Positions 24,042 through 35,547 of a stretch of DNA of 64,000 bases are shown in pieces. Under the pieces are notes generated by a model, which searched no databases, was not told where the DNA came from, and saw only the letters and a list, made by a program, of their open reading frames with translations. The DNA comes from Gonium pectorale (taxonomy: Eukaryota; Chlorophyta; Chlorophyceae; Chlamydomonadales; Volvocaceae). Position numbers and translations under genes: made by a program. The stretch lies in the NCBI GenBank assembly GCA_001584585.1, contig LSYV01000008.1, forward strand, positions 356,607 through 420,606, written 5' to 3'. Each line of letters opens with the position of its first letter. Within the stretch, counting starts at the first letter, position 1.

Positions 24042-25769
24042 GCATCGAACTAGGTGCGGAAGTCTGTCTGCTCGGCCCGAAGGGCGGGAAGCGAATCACG
24101 CGGTCATGCTGTTACTTCTCAACCGCTAGCAGGCTGACTGGCGATCGGGGCCTACTTGTTGCTCATGGGCCACTGCCCAGGAGCAAGACGAGCGCAGCGC
24201 GCCACAGGCGCTGCGACGCTGAATACCCAAGATCCACAAAATCCACAATCACAGGAGCGCCGTACACTGCGCAATACACGCATATATACACAGAGGAGCG
24301 TAAATTGAAGGCGTACACCAAGCGGCGGGCGAGACAAGTGTTTCGTTACAGGAACGTGCACTGGCAGCCTTGAGGCCAAGACGAATGATCTTATCACGTG
24401 TGTATGTGCCAGCCAGTTGCCGTGCATGTGCACAACGCACGCAGTCGTACATTTGCAGGAACACGCACGGACAGTGAGCAGGGTGACAGTGGGCTGACTG
24501 AGTTACGCGCTGCTGGGTGCACTGCGGATGAAGTGATAGGGGGGTGCAGCCTAGCGTGAGTCATTTGGCACGAACGGGGCGGGGCGGGACGAACGTCACA
24601 TGTCTTGCTCTGTACACGCCCGCCCTATTGGAAACGTCGCGCCTTCGGGCGTGTATGACCATAGAGGCGGGCTCCCTTTTTCTCTGCAGATTTCTCTTCT
24701 TTCATTTGCCTGGGCCGAGAGCACGGCGAGTGGGCGCGCGTGTTGGCGATCGAATGGGTGCCTAGCCCGCCCGGCCCTTGTGACTCGTCAGCAAGGTATT
24801 ATAGCGCCGCCTGATTTTTTTTTGGTAACAGTTACAGGTTACACGTCCGTCAAAGCCGGGGGGGGGGCATGGACGGTAACTGTGGGTCGATGGGGCGACA
24901 GCGCGTGGCGCCTGGCGCACGTGGTCATTGAGTTGCATCCCCTTTTGTGCGGCTGGGTTCGTTGCTTGCCGAACATGGCCGGACGGACGAGCTGGATGGG
25001 GACTTGGGGAGTCGAAGAAGTTGATAAGTTGCGTCCCGGCGGCGGACCCGGCTATCTACTGCAGTCGGGAGTCCACAACAAAGCACGCACACCGTGGTGC
25101 GAAACAGAATTCGACTGGATAGCGGTGCGCGAACGGGGTCGTTATGTGTCGTTCAATCGCCTGTTCCTGACAGCGACAATAAGGCTTGTGTTCGCTTGAT
25201 GAGAGACGGGGTTTCCTCCACGTGGGAGTCCCAGGGGGTTTCGGTCCAGATCAAGAACTAAGAACTTTGAAGAAGGAACGCTGCAATTGGGGAGCCACAA
25301 CTCTACGGACATACGCAAGCATAAGAGCATTGAGATACGCGTGCGACTTCAGGGGCGAACATGCGTAGCTGCTGGCCACCTTGTGGGCGCAGGCATGGGA
25401 AACCATACCAGCTGCACGCCCAACGACGCCTATTGCACGCTGAGCCGAGCCAAGCCAGAAACCCGAATCAAAACCCACGTAAGTAGTCATCCAGCAAGCT
25501 CCCGATAACAGAAACACCATCACGTCGAGTAAGTAAAAGCGAAAAGGAGAAATGCAGTGGCGCGTGCTGGTAGCGGCCAGCCACACATGCATGGCTCCGT
25601 TATTGTACTGCCGTCCTTTATTGCAGCTGCACACAAGATACATCCACTTCTGTAGGCTTCAGCGCGCAAGGACCTGTAGCTAGTGCATGCATATGATAGC
25701 TTATTAGTGCATAACACCCTTGCTTCTTTCATCAACAGTGTTCAAATCATTGACTGCTGGACAGCGCAT
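24042..25769. other. Intergenic region upstream of the first ankyrin gene
   Basis: No gene is supported. Two short repeats lie here. One at about 24616-24660 contains the block TCGCGCCTTCGGG, which recurs near 50625. The other, at about 24833-24873, recurs at 27942. From about 25340 onward the sequence is homologous to about 30760 onward and marks the left part of the segmental duplication. Confidence 0.5.
24833..24873. repeat. Short dispersed repeat, copy 1
   Basis: ACAGGTTACACGTCCGTCAA, then AGCCGGGGGG and CATGGACG, recurs in the same order at 27944-27980, downstream of the first ankyrin gene. A related AGGTTACAGGTTACAC block lies near 11566, in intron 20 of the ZNFX1-like gene. Confidence 0.55.
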
Positions 25770-27661
25770 ATGCATGTATCTTGCAATCCAATGCTTCCTG
25801 AGCTAACCACTACCATCGTGAAGTACCTGCCCCCCAATTTCGTGGCGTGCAACTTTCGAGCGCACAGCAAGCCTATTGCAAAATGGCTGCCAAAAGAAGA
25901 TTACGCCATTGTGCGCCTGTCGCAGCCCGTGCCGCACGCTGCGTTCAGGCATCGCTGGGGCGGCCCCGGCGCCATGCATGGCTACTCGCGGCGACGACGC
26001 CTCCTCCTGCTCTGTTTGGTTGCGAAGAGCGGCATAACGCCCAACTTGCAGCTGGCCGTAACCGTCTCCGGTCTCTGCCTCTTCTCCTGCCCCGAGCTGC
26101 TCGTAACCGCAGCAGCCGCGGGGCAGCTGGACACTTGCCGCTGGCTGCGGCAGCAGGGCTGCCCTTGGGGCAAGGCAACCCCCGAGCTAGTCTGGACGTG
26201 CCCAGAGCAGCTGGTGCGGATGCATTCTCTGTGCAAGTTCAGCGGCATGGCCCCCAATGCCCAGTGCGTGAGCGCCCTGGCTGCGGCGGGCTTCTCTGGC
26301 GACCAGGGCCTGTGCGAGTGGCTCCTCGCGGAGGGCTGCCCGTGGGACCAGGCCGCAGTCCTGGCGGCGGCCTGCGCCGGGCACGTGGGCCTGGTGAAGT
26401 GGTTCCTGACGCTGTGGCCCGAACTGCTGAGCGACTTTGGATTTGCCTCGGGGCTGGTCAAGGCGGCGGCAATGGGCTGTCCACTTGCCGAGCTGCAGCG
26501 CCTGCTGTCCGATTGGGTCCGGCGGGGCCTCCCGACACACCTCGCCGCCTGGGGTGTCTCGGGCGCCGCTTCCAGCCACGCCCCGGACTGGCGCGCCAAG
26601 GTGGAGTGGCTAGAGGGATTGACGAACATTAGGCTCTACAACAGCTGCGACCTCGCCGCCGCCTGCCCCGGCTACGGCCTGGAGCGCGTCCGCTATCTGC
26701 GGCAGCGCGGCTACGTGGCCTCATCCTGGACGCTATATGCGGCCGCTCGCGCGGGGAACGCTGAACTGGTGGAGGAGCTGCTCGCGGCGGGCGTCGCGGC
26801 TGACGATGTCACGGCGTGGCATGCGGCTGAGGGGGGCAGCGTGCCGGTGCTGCGGGCGCTCGCAGCCGCTGGCCACCCTCTCTCACCCGTGTTGCTCGGG
26901 AACGCGGCCTCTCGCGGTCACCTGCCGGCGGTGGCGTTCATGGTGGAGGAGCTTGGGTTGGAGCCCAGCTACACGGCTGCCCACTTCGCGGCCATGGCCG
27001 GTTGCCTGCAGTCTGTGTTGTACCTGCTCCAGACCGGCCGCTCGACCCCACCCTTCATCCCCATTGACGTGATTGCCGAGGGTGGCAACTGCGCCCTGCT
27101 GGAGATGCTGGCGGCTCATTGGCACACCATTCCGCAGGTGCGTGGATGGGCTGATAGCCTGTTTCCGTGTGCGCAAGTAAATGGGCACTTCAAGAGCTGG
27201 CTGTGCGGCCCTACATGGCGCCTCCCTGCCTGTATCTCCGTCGCGCTCCACGTTCCCGCGTTGCTCCGCCGCTGCTGTCATCTGGCAGCTCCTTCCCCGT
27301 GTAATAATGCCGTAGCCGCCCTCCTATCCCTGGGCAGGCTTTCATTGGCAATGTCTTCTACGGTGGCACGGCCTACCTCCGAGCCGGTCGACATGGCGAC
27401 ATGGCGACCCTGCGCTGCCTGTGGCGGCTGGGCTGCCCCTGGCCGCCCTTCCACCACGCGGTGCACCTGCCCTTCCACCTGCAGTTCGGGATCGACCCCG
27501 TCCCTGCCGGCTGCCCGCTTGACGTGCTGGACTGGATGCTGGCTGGGGGCTGCCCCGTCGACTGGGACGCTGCGGTGGAGGCGGCACTTCGGCGGCCGGA
27601 TGACGGGGCCGAGGTGGCGCAGTGGCTGTTGGAGCAGTGGATACGACACCAGCTGCTGTAA
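25770..27661 (+). CDS. Ankyrin-repeat protein with F-box-like N-terminus, paralog 1 (563 aa)
   Basis: Two exons, 25770-27137 and 27338-27661, both in phase 0, with GT/AG sites. The start at 25770 is chosen because it lines up within one residue of the start of the paralog at 31231. In-frame ATGs at 25683 and 25791 are alternatives. The N-terminus (LPELTTTIVKYLPP, then a conserved Trp-Leu) resembles an F-box or F-box-like helix set. The rest is ankyrin-like helix pairs with recurring units such as AAAAGQLDTCRWLRQQGCPW and AACAGHVGLVKWFL, a style common in large volvocine families. Function is unknown; such proteins may be substrate adaptors. The stop codon is premature relative to the paralog. 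Confidence 0.8.
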
Positions 27662-27817
27662 ATGCAGTCACAGGCGCAGTGGGCCCTGCTTCCACCGCTG
27701 CCTGCGCAGATGCAGCCGACGCCGCTTGTGGCGATGTTGCCGCCGATGCTGCCGGGGCCGCTGCCGGTGGCGCCGGGGCCGCTGCCGGTGGCGCCAGGGC
27801 CACTGCCGCAATCTTGA
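27662..27817 (+). pseudogene. Untranslated relict of the ankyrin paralog 1 C-terminal tail
   Basis: Directly after the TAA at 27659-27661 the same frame stays open to a TGA at 27815-27817 and encodes a Pro/Leu-rich tail (QSQAQWALLPPLPAQ, then PLPVAPG repeats). This matches the translated tail of the paralog at about 33120-33317. The aligned codon there is CAG, so the tail was probably lost through a stop mutation at that codon. Confidence 0.7.
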
Positions 27818-29554
27818 GTTGCTGGGCCGGCTGCAGAGCAGTGCGGGTAGCCGGCCGGCGATCAGCAAGCGAACGCGACGGCATTCCGGACTCCGCAGTC
27901 TCGCGCGGCCGCTTCTGCATGGTGCTACGGAGAGCGGGGCACAGGTTACACGTCCGTCAAAGCCGGGGGGCCATGGACGAATTGCGAATATTGGGGTGGG
28001 GAGCGGGTTATGGTCCTCGTCTCTACGGAGGGCGGGGCACTGGTGTCACAAAAGCAGGGCGGACTGGTATACGTGCGCGGGCGTGCTTCTCGCATTCGTT
28101 AGTTCCCTGAATGTTGAACGCGGATCCTCTGACATGTGTGTCTGGCGCCATTCATCGTACCGCGCGCATGTGAATTATTGCACGAGGAGGAAGCGACTGT
28201 ATGGATGGCTGAGCCGGCGTCTCGTGAGTGGAATCCTACACATCGTCGTTTGCGAGCAGTGATGACAGGGGCATGGATGGGTTGGCGCGCTGATGGTTTG
28301 GATATGCAGACGCCAACGTGGGGCGCGTACCGCTGGCCCCTAGGCTGCAGCTCCGCTAGGAGCACGCGCATAAGAAACAGGGGGCAGCATGCCGGGACTG
28401 TCGCCGCTTTTGGGGGACTTTTTAATTTCAGTATAAAACTTTCATATGTAGTAGCAGGTAGGATCGCATACGGCCGGCGCGGGCTTCACCGGTTTGTCGC
28501 TATGGCTGCGAAATGACGTGCCGTGCACGTCCCGGTGCGGCACCTCACTGCGCTTGTGCAACTACTGGGCATGGAAGGGGTGCAACCGCTTAGCACAAGC
28601 TGGCTTCCCTCGTACCTGTACTTCAAGTCGCTTCATTCCTTCACTACAAAGCGTTGGAAGATGTGTTATGGAAGGTGTAGCAATTGCCACAAGCTCCCGG
28701 CAGCTCCGCGTCCAACAAGGGGCCCGCGATGACTGTCCCCAGCGGGGTGCTCTGCGTGCCTCCACTGTCTCGAAAGTCGAAACCCGGATGAAGCGCCGCG
28801 CGTCCCTGACCTCCCTGTTACAAGCCGCTGTTCCAGGTATTGCACAGGGTGAGGCTCCCCGGAACCGACCCACGCATCCAGCAGCATGAAACCCATAGCT
28901 CAAAATTAAACGGACTGGCTTCCAGCATAGCCACTCCCGTTACAAGGCAACCCAAACGCCGTGCATTGCCGCAATTAGTCAGAAGCCAGGAATCCGGATG
29001 TGAGACCCACCGCAAACCTGCAAAGCCGCAAACGTCTCAGTCTCTCGACACACGCGCAAGCAACACTCCTGCAAGCATTTCGGCCTTAGCACTGATGCAC
29101 CGAAGCCGTCATCACCGTAAGTACTGCTGCTAGCGTCACAAGAGGCAACATCAAACATACACCGGCAACGGGAAGCACCACGTTGCACAAATAAACATGC
29201 TGCTATAAGCCCACCTTCGCTATGTAGGGGCCGGTGAACGGGTGACAACGTAGCTCAGCCTTAGAGGGACCCAGCCCCGCCCAAGCCACATAGCCCGGAG
29301 GACCATGTAACACGAGATGCGTTGTAGCAATGTCCATAGCAGTGTACCTGAAGCCCAGCCCGGCACAATGCGCGACGCCGGAAGGGCTACAGCACTGCGC
29401 TCTCGCCCTCCTCGCCTCTAGCTAAATATGTACAGCCGACAGAGCGCCGCAAGACATGCCCCTTGCACCGTTGATCCATCCCGCCCACTTGCTTTGATGC
29501 TGCACACCTCTGACTGAACGAGCGGTGTCCCGGTGTGCGCAGTTGCGCATCGAG
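27818..29554. other. Spacer between ankyrin gene 1 and the helicase pseudo-exon
   Basis: No gene is supported. It contains the short repeat at 27942-27985 and sequence homologous to the 3' flank of ankyrin gene 2. It also holds a 120-base block (28997-29116) about 93 percent identical to 34985-35104, better conserved than the flanking coding sequence. Confidence 0.5.
27942..27985. repeat. Short dispersed repeat, copy 2
   Basis: It carries the same ordered blocks as 24833-24873, ending GCCGGGGGGCCATGGACG. It is absent at the corresponding place behind ankyrin gene 2, so it was inserted after the duplication or lost from the other unit. Confidence 0.5.
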
Positions 29555-29716
29555 CGCCAAGGAACCGCGGCTCCCCGAACATGAATTTAAGCTCGTTGAT
29601 GCGCAGGTCCGTCTTTACTTGCCGCACCGCGCCGGCCACGGCGCCCGCCGCGCCGGCCCCCTCGGCTGCCGCCGGCGCGCCTTGACGATCTCCACGGTGC
29701 GCTCCTTGGTTGAACC
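29555..29716 (-). pseudogene. Frameshifted copy of the last exon of the HLTF-like gene
   Basis: On the minus strand a preserved 3' splice site (CCAG|GG) is followed by GSTKERTVEIVKARR, matching GSIEERIVEIVKARR of the real last exon (35766-35548). About 44 bases are then missing, which shifts the frame and gives a stop. The other frame resumes the match with KTDLRINELKFMFGEP. The original stop is gone. No other helicase exon is present to the right, so this is a duplicated gene end, not a functional gene. Confidence 0.8.
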
Positions 29717-31230
29717 CTGGGCCTCCTGGGCAGGGGCACGGTTAAGATGGCGGACGCTGAAGCCGTCAACGCAACGCATGCAGTGGCGGTACGGTTTAAC
29801 GGCGTGTCGGATGAGAAGCCGCTGGCTGGCTCGCAACCCATGCGCCTTTGGCGGTTGATGTCATAACCCAGCACAGAGGCTTTGAGATGGCATCTCGTTG
29901 GTCTGCCAGCTTTCCCTGGCTGCGGCGCTGCCGACGTTTTTGCGCCGGAAGCAGTGCCACGATCGCTGACCTCCTGCGACGCACAGCAAAATGAGCTCTT
30001 CGCCGTCAGCCTCCTGCATGGCTGGGGCACAAGCCGAAGCCCTGCGTGGGTCTCCTGGTATCTCCAGAAACCCACCTCCTCCCGGTTCAAAGCACAGCAT
30101 ACACAGCCCTTGCGGGCGGCTCGTACCACTGTGGCGTGGGCAATACAGGGAGGGGATAGCGACGAAGATGCCATTGCAAGGATGCGCGCACGGGCCCACG
30201 GGGCGGTCGTGTAAACCAAACAGGTGAGCGTAAAGCACGGCTTGCAGTCAACGCGCCACCCTGACTGACGACAATCCCGTCCGGCGATGCCAACCAAACC
30301 TGGGCAATCCGGAAGTATGCCAAAAACCTCAGTCCCTCAATCCCACGCTGCTACATGGATCCTGATCGGCCCCAACCCGTCCATCCGTTGATTAGTCGCA
30401 CAGCCGATACGCTCTACAGCAGCAGCAGTGCCCGCTGCCCGGACCTGCGGCGTGCGTCACGCAGGTCAGCGGCCTAAGCACACTCCAAGACAGGCATAAG
30501 GCCTCCACACAATCATCTCAACCGCGCTATCGCAGCGGTTCGGTTCCCAGCGCGTCACAACGGCACACGACTCCGAGATATACCAAAGCCGACTTACGGC
30601 GAGGGAGATACGGGAAGATGCAAAGCACGCTAACTACCAACCAACACGGCGTGCCAAACCCGGGGCAACCCGATGGGCTAACTGAACTCTCGGAACGTAC
30701 TACGTCACGGAACCTACTACGTCCCGACAGGAATTATGAGCCCAAGTGCACACGTGCGACGACTGCTGTATGACGCTGTCCTGCGTAGCTGGTTGCCTTG
30801 TGGCGCAGGCACGGGGTGCCTAACTGCAAGCTTATCACCATCACACGCTGGTAAGGCCAAAGCCAAGCGTGGAAAGCCCGGCTACTGAAACTTTTGAAAC
30901 CCACGTCACTTCCGCAAGTAGTCATCCAATTGAGGGCCGGAAACCATAGGTCCGTTTTGATGAGTGAATAAAGTCAAAATTAAAAAGGGTCGATATGCAA
31001 TTGGGTTCCCTGGAAACGGCCCGAGAGAGCTGCGTTACTGTACTGCCCCGCCTTGACCGCAAGACTGTGAGCTGCACGAGATGACAATCATTTTCGAAGC
31101 ATTTTTTGTGTGCAAATGCACAGTCCACAGTCCATGCATTCCTCGGTATCATAGCGCATCGCTGTCTAGACTTGCTTCACGTGACTGATTTGCCCATTCT
31201 CTATATTCAGCGCCTACCTTACTAAGCATC
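29717..31230. other. Spacer between the two duplication units
   Basis: No gene is supported. Homology to the helicase intron stops soon after 29760, which marks the right break of the left unit. From about 30760 the sequence matches the upstream flank of ankyrin gene 1. Several open frames on both strands (up to 236 codons) lack homologs or splice logic that I recognise. Confidence 0.5.
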
Positions 31231-33317
31231 ATGATATATAATATTAGATTTCTACCTGAGGTGACAACGATCGTCGCGCGACACCTGCCGCCCGAATTCG
31301 TGGCATGCAACTTGCGTGTGCTCGACAAGGCGACCGCGGCATGGCTGCCAAGAAAAAAATACGCCATTGTGCGCCTGTCGCAGCCAGTGCCAGACGCTGC
31401 GTTCAGGCATCGCTGGGGCGCCCTCGACGCCATGCATGGCTACTCGCGACGGCAGCGCCTCCGCCTGCTGCGCCTGGTTGCGAAGAGCGGCGTAATTATC
31501 AACCTGCAGCTGGCCGTATCCATCTCCGGTCTCTGCCTCTCTTCCTATCCTGAGCTGCTCGTAACCGCAGCAGCCGCGGGACAGCTGGACACGTGCCGCT
31601 GGCTGCGGCAGCAGGGCTGCCCTTGGGGCAAGGCAACCCCCGAGCTTGTTTGGACGCGCCCAGAGCAGCTGGTGCCGATGAAATTTCTGTTCAGACTCAA
31701 CGGCATGATCCCCAACGGCCGGGGCGTGAGCGTGCTGGCCGCGGCCGGCTTCTCTGGCGACCAGGGCCTGTGCGAGTGGCTCCTCGCGGAGGGCTGCCCG
31801 TGGGACCAGGCCGCGGTCCTGGCGGCGGCCTGCGCCGGGCACGTGGGCCTGGTGGAGTGGCTACTGGCGCTGCGACCCGAGCTGCTGAGCGACTTCGGAT
31901 TTGCCTCAGGGCTGGCCGAGGCGGCGGCAGTGGGCTGCGATCTGGCCACTCTGCAGTGCCTGCTGTCCGATTGGGGCCGGCGGGGGCTCGACATATGCCT
32001 TGGTCTGGCTGTGCCTGGGGCCGCTTCCAGCCACACCCCGGACTGGCGCGCCAAGGTGGAGTGGCTGGAGGGGCAGTCGTCTTTCAGGCCCTTCGACAGC
32101 TGCGAGCACGCCGCCGCCTGGCCAGACGGGAGTGGGCGCATTGGCTACCTCAAGCAGCGCGGCCACCAGGTATCGGGGCGGGCGCTGGCCATGGCCGCTC
32201 GTGCGGGGAACACGGACCTGGTGGAGGAGCTGCTCGCGACGGGCGTCCCCGCTGACGATCTAACCGTGTGGGGGGCGGTGGAGGGGGGTAGCGTGCCGGT
32301 GCTGCGGGTGCTCGCAGCCGCCGGCCACCCTCCCCCGCCCCTGGCACTCGCGGCTGCTGCGCTCCGTGACCACCTGCCGGTGGTAGCGTGGATGGTGGAA
32401 GAGCTGGCCATTGAGCCCAGCTACACGGCTGCCCATTTCGCCGCCATGTCCGGCGGCCTGGATTCGGTATCGTACCTTCTCCAGATGGGCTGCGACCTGC
32501 CCTTCACCGCCATGGCCGCAAGTGCGGAGGGCGGCAACTGCGTCCTGCTGGAGTGGATGGCGGCTCAGTGCCTCACCGTTCCGCAGCTTACCCTGCCGCT
32601 GGTGCGTGTACGCGCTCGCAGACACTGTCGTTCGTGTCTGCGAATGGGCAGTTGCGAGTTGGCTGCACGGTCTTGGCAACTCCCTGCTTGGGACTGTTGC
32701 GGTTCCCTCCCCTCGGGCTCTGGGTTGCTTCGTCCGTGTCATGCAAATGAGCAGCTCGTACCGCTCCGTAAGGGTACCGTGGTCTCCCTCATTCCCCTGT
32801 GCAGGGTGTCCCCATGAGTACAGCCTACCTCCGAGCCGGCGTGCACGGCGACCTGGCGACCCTGCGCTGCCTGCAGCGGCTGGGCTGCCCCTGGCCGCTC
32901 TTCCACCACGCGGTTCATCTGCCCCTTCACCTGCAGTTCGGGATCGACCCCGCCCCCGCTGGTTGCCCGATTGACGTGCTGGAGTGGATGCTGGCTCGGG
33001 GGTGCCCCGTCGACTGGGACGCCGCGGTGCAGGCGGCACTGCGGCGGCCGGATGACGGGGCCCAGGTTGCGCAGTGGCTGTCGGAGCAGTGGATGCGGAG
33101 CCTGCAACACCAGCTGCTGCAGATACAGTCACAGGCGCTGTGGGTTCCGCTTCCACCGCTGCCTGCGCACATGCCATTTATGGTCATGCTGCCGTGGCCG
33201 CTTCCGCTGCTGCCACCGCTGCTGCCGTGGCCGGTTTCGCTGCCGTGGCCGCTGCCGGTAGCGCGGCCGCTGCCGGTAGCACGGCCGCTGCCGGCCGCGC
33301 GGCCGCTGCAGCCATAA
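31231..33317 (+). CDS. Ankyrin-repeat protein with F-box-like N-terminus, paralog 2 (627 aa)
   Basis: Two exons, 31231-32601 and 32805-33317, both phase 0. The exon structure matches paralog 1, except that exon 1 ends with four extra codons before the donor. The N-terminus (FLPEVTTIVARHLPPEF) is F-box-like, followed by about a dozen ankyrin-type helix pairs containing GCPWGKATPELVW and EWLLAEGCPWDQAAVL. A Pro/Leu-rich tail of about 65 residues with PLPVARPLPVARPLPAARP repeats replaces the short end of paralog 1. It is convergent with the HLTF-like gene. No enzymatic motif is visible; a protein-interaction or adaptor role is inferred. Confidence 0.85.
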
Positions 33318-33608
33318 CGACATTGCTCTCGCTGGACGGCTGCAGAGCAGTGCGGGCAATAGGCCCGAGGTCGGCAAGCGGATGCGCCGGCAGTCCGCTG
33401 TCCGCACGGCCGGTATGGACACAGACGTCTGACAGTAGGCCGCACTGGTGCAGTGCATAAGTGGATTGAGCATACGTAGATTTTGATGTGGTTTGATTGC
33501 GGTTTCTGTGGCACGTGTATCTGGCGCTACCACGCACCCATGCACCAATAGACACCTGCATTCTACGCGAATGACGAGGAGTCGAGGAGGCGGTGACTGC
33601 AAGGCCAC

Positions 33609-33660
33609 CGTTGTCGTTTACCGTTGTCGTTTACCGTTGTAGTTTACCGCTGTCGTTTGC
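33609..33660. repeat. 13-bp tandem repeat, four copies
   Basis: The unit CGTTGTCGTTTAC occurs four times end to end, the last two with single changes. It lies in the 3' flank of ankyrin gene 2 and is absent from the left duplication unit. Confidence 0.8.
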
Positions 33661-33944
33661 AAGTTACAGGAGCATGCATGAGCACGTGCGCTATTGTATT
33701 AGATATGCGTTGACCTTTGCATCCCGGCCCGCCTCCCGCCGGGCCCACAGCTCCGCCAGGAGTAAGCGCAGAAGAGGGGGCAACGTGCTAGGACTGTCAC
33801 TGTTTCGTTGGTTACCTGGGCAAGTACCGTAGCTGAAAGCATCTCATAGGACCGTTGGTTTCACAGGTTTATCACAATGGCTGCGGAACGACACGCCGTA
33901 CATGCCCTGGTGCGGCACCTGCGCGTGCACGAACGGGCAGGTAA

Positions 33945-34535
33945 CTGCCGACTTTAAGTTCCCCCACAATGCAAGACGGTTTGACCAATCGGACAAAGTA
34001 CGAGACAGATATGTCTGCTTACTGTGAGGAGTCTATCTGCTGTTTGGCGTGAAAGCAGGGCGTGTGTTTGGGCACGGTGTACGGAACCGCTGTTCCGGTG
34101 TCCTTCCGGGCCTCGCTCGTGCGCCTTGCTCATCACCGTTTTGCATTGTGTTTCTTCGGGCTTCTCCTTCTGCCAGGACAGCATGTCCCTAAATCCCCAC
34201 CCTCCTTTGCGGTCGCCATGCGTGCCGTCCGGTTCTCACGGTTGGAGCTGTTCGGTGGTTCGTGACTTCTCCATGTTTGTTCCAGCCGCTCCTTTGGTGC
34301 TTGCCGTGTATGCACTTCGGTCACTATTGAAGTCTTAACATGGGGTTTGAGGGCATGTTGGTAGTTCTTCAAGTTTAGTTTTGGTGGGGCAAGGCGGCCG
34401 GGATCTGAGTGCCGGAGGTGCCGGCCATAGGCGGCCTTCGCCCCGGGGGGACCCGGGCACTCGGCTGCTTACGTGAACTGCTGTAACGCAAGAAGGGAGC
34501 GACGAGCAATAAAGCTCATCGACTGAAGCATGTCA
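33945..34535 (+). mobile_element. Possible retrotransposon 3' remnant
   Basis: This stretch interrupts the colinearity of the two duplication units. It ends with a GC-rich hairpin-capable block (about 34400-34470), then GCTGTAACGCAAGAAGGGAG and AGCAATAAAGCTCATCGAC, which reads like the 3' UTR and poly(A) region of a truncated non-LTR element. No target duplication or reverse-transcriptase motif was found, so the class is a guess. Confidence 0.3.
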
Positions 34536-35284
34536 AGATGCTCGAATGGAAGGTACTGCAGTATTAATATATGTTACGTAGTCCGTGGCGGGCAAGGGCT
34601 GCGCGATTCCGTGGACACACGCTTAGTGCTTCCCCAGTCCTCACATGGCCTCGACAGGCGTTGCCAGGCGCCCACCCGGATGTAGCGTCCCGTTACAGAC
34701 CGCTGTAGCTGGTGTTCCACACAACAAGGCCATACAAAACCGGCGTGCATCCTCAACCTTCATGCCCATCGATAAACCGGACTGGTGAACCGCCGGGATG
34801 GTGCCAACCATGCAGTAGCACCGACATGCACCCCCCCAGGCCGGCTGAGCGTAGTACCCGGAATGTCACCACTACTCAGAAGGCGGGAAAGGCACTAGCT
34901 CCGCGCTCCCGGAGTCAAGATGCACGGCATAGGTGACAGTGGCACTTTATTGCCGCGATCAGTCAAAGCTACACCAGGACTCTGGATGTAAGACCCACCG
35001 CAAACCTGCGAAGCCGCAAACGTCTCAGTCTCTCGACACACGCCCAAGCATCACTCCTGCAAGCATTTCGGCCTTAGCACACACGCACCGAAGCCGTCAT
35101 CACCATTCAGTACTGCTGTTAGGTCACAAGGACGGGCATACACAATTAGACTGAAGCGTCATGTTGCACAAACACACTTGTCATAAGCCGGCCATAACAT
35201 AGCAGGGGTCGGGGAACGGCACGGCAGAGCTCAGCCTGGACGAGACCCAGCCCTGCCCAAGCCGCACATCCTTTGAGGACCCTG

Positions 35285-35289
35285 TTACA
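35285..35289 (-). terminator. Likely TGTAA poly(A) signal of the HLTF-like gene
   Basis: TTACA on the plus strand, so TGTAA on the minus strand, 259 bases past the stop at 35548. The corresponding place in the duplicated pseudo-copy (near 29308) reads GTAACA on the plus strand, so the signal is broken there. Confidence 0.5.
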
Positions 35290-35547
35290 CGGGATCCTTG
35301 TGGAAATCTTCGTCGCAGTACATGTAAAGCCAAGCCCAGCACAATCCACTACGTCAGAGGAGCTAGAAGCATTGCGCCCTTGCCCTCGTCGCAAATACCG
35401 GTACCGTCAGGTAAATACTAGCTGGGAGATCGCCATAAGGCATGCTCCTTTCGCCGCGGACCGTCCGCAAGCGCCTTCTTGTCGCCGGAAACGGACCCTG
35501 GCATACCCCAACCAAGCGAGGTGCGCATTCGTCCACGCTTAGCCAGC

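Larger units (their letters stand above)
25340..29720. repeat. Left unit of a tandem segmental duplication (ankyrin gene plus helicase 3' end)
   Basis: Colinear with about 30760-35766. Shared blocks in order: upstream flank (25345-25495 versus 30770-30930), the whole ankyrin gene, its 3' flank (28344-28540 versus 33745-33930), a 120-base block (28997-29116 versus 34985-35104), and the last exon of the HLTF-like gene. Coding parts are roughly 80 percent identical by eye, so the duplication is not recent. Boundaries are approximate. Confidence 0.75.
33318..35547. other. Region between ankyrin gene 2 and the HLTF-like gene (convergent)
   Basis: No gene is supported. It holds a 13-bp tandem repeat at 33609, an insertion-like segment at about 33945-34535, the conserved block at 34985-35104 and the likely poly(A) signal of the HLTF-like gene at 35285. 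Confidence 0.5.

Noticed and set aside
25683..28262. Single 859-codon reading frame through the first ankyrin gene
   Set aside because: After 27137 the frame leaves the homology with the paralog. A GT-AG intron to 27338 restores it, so the long frame is an intron read-through.
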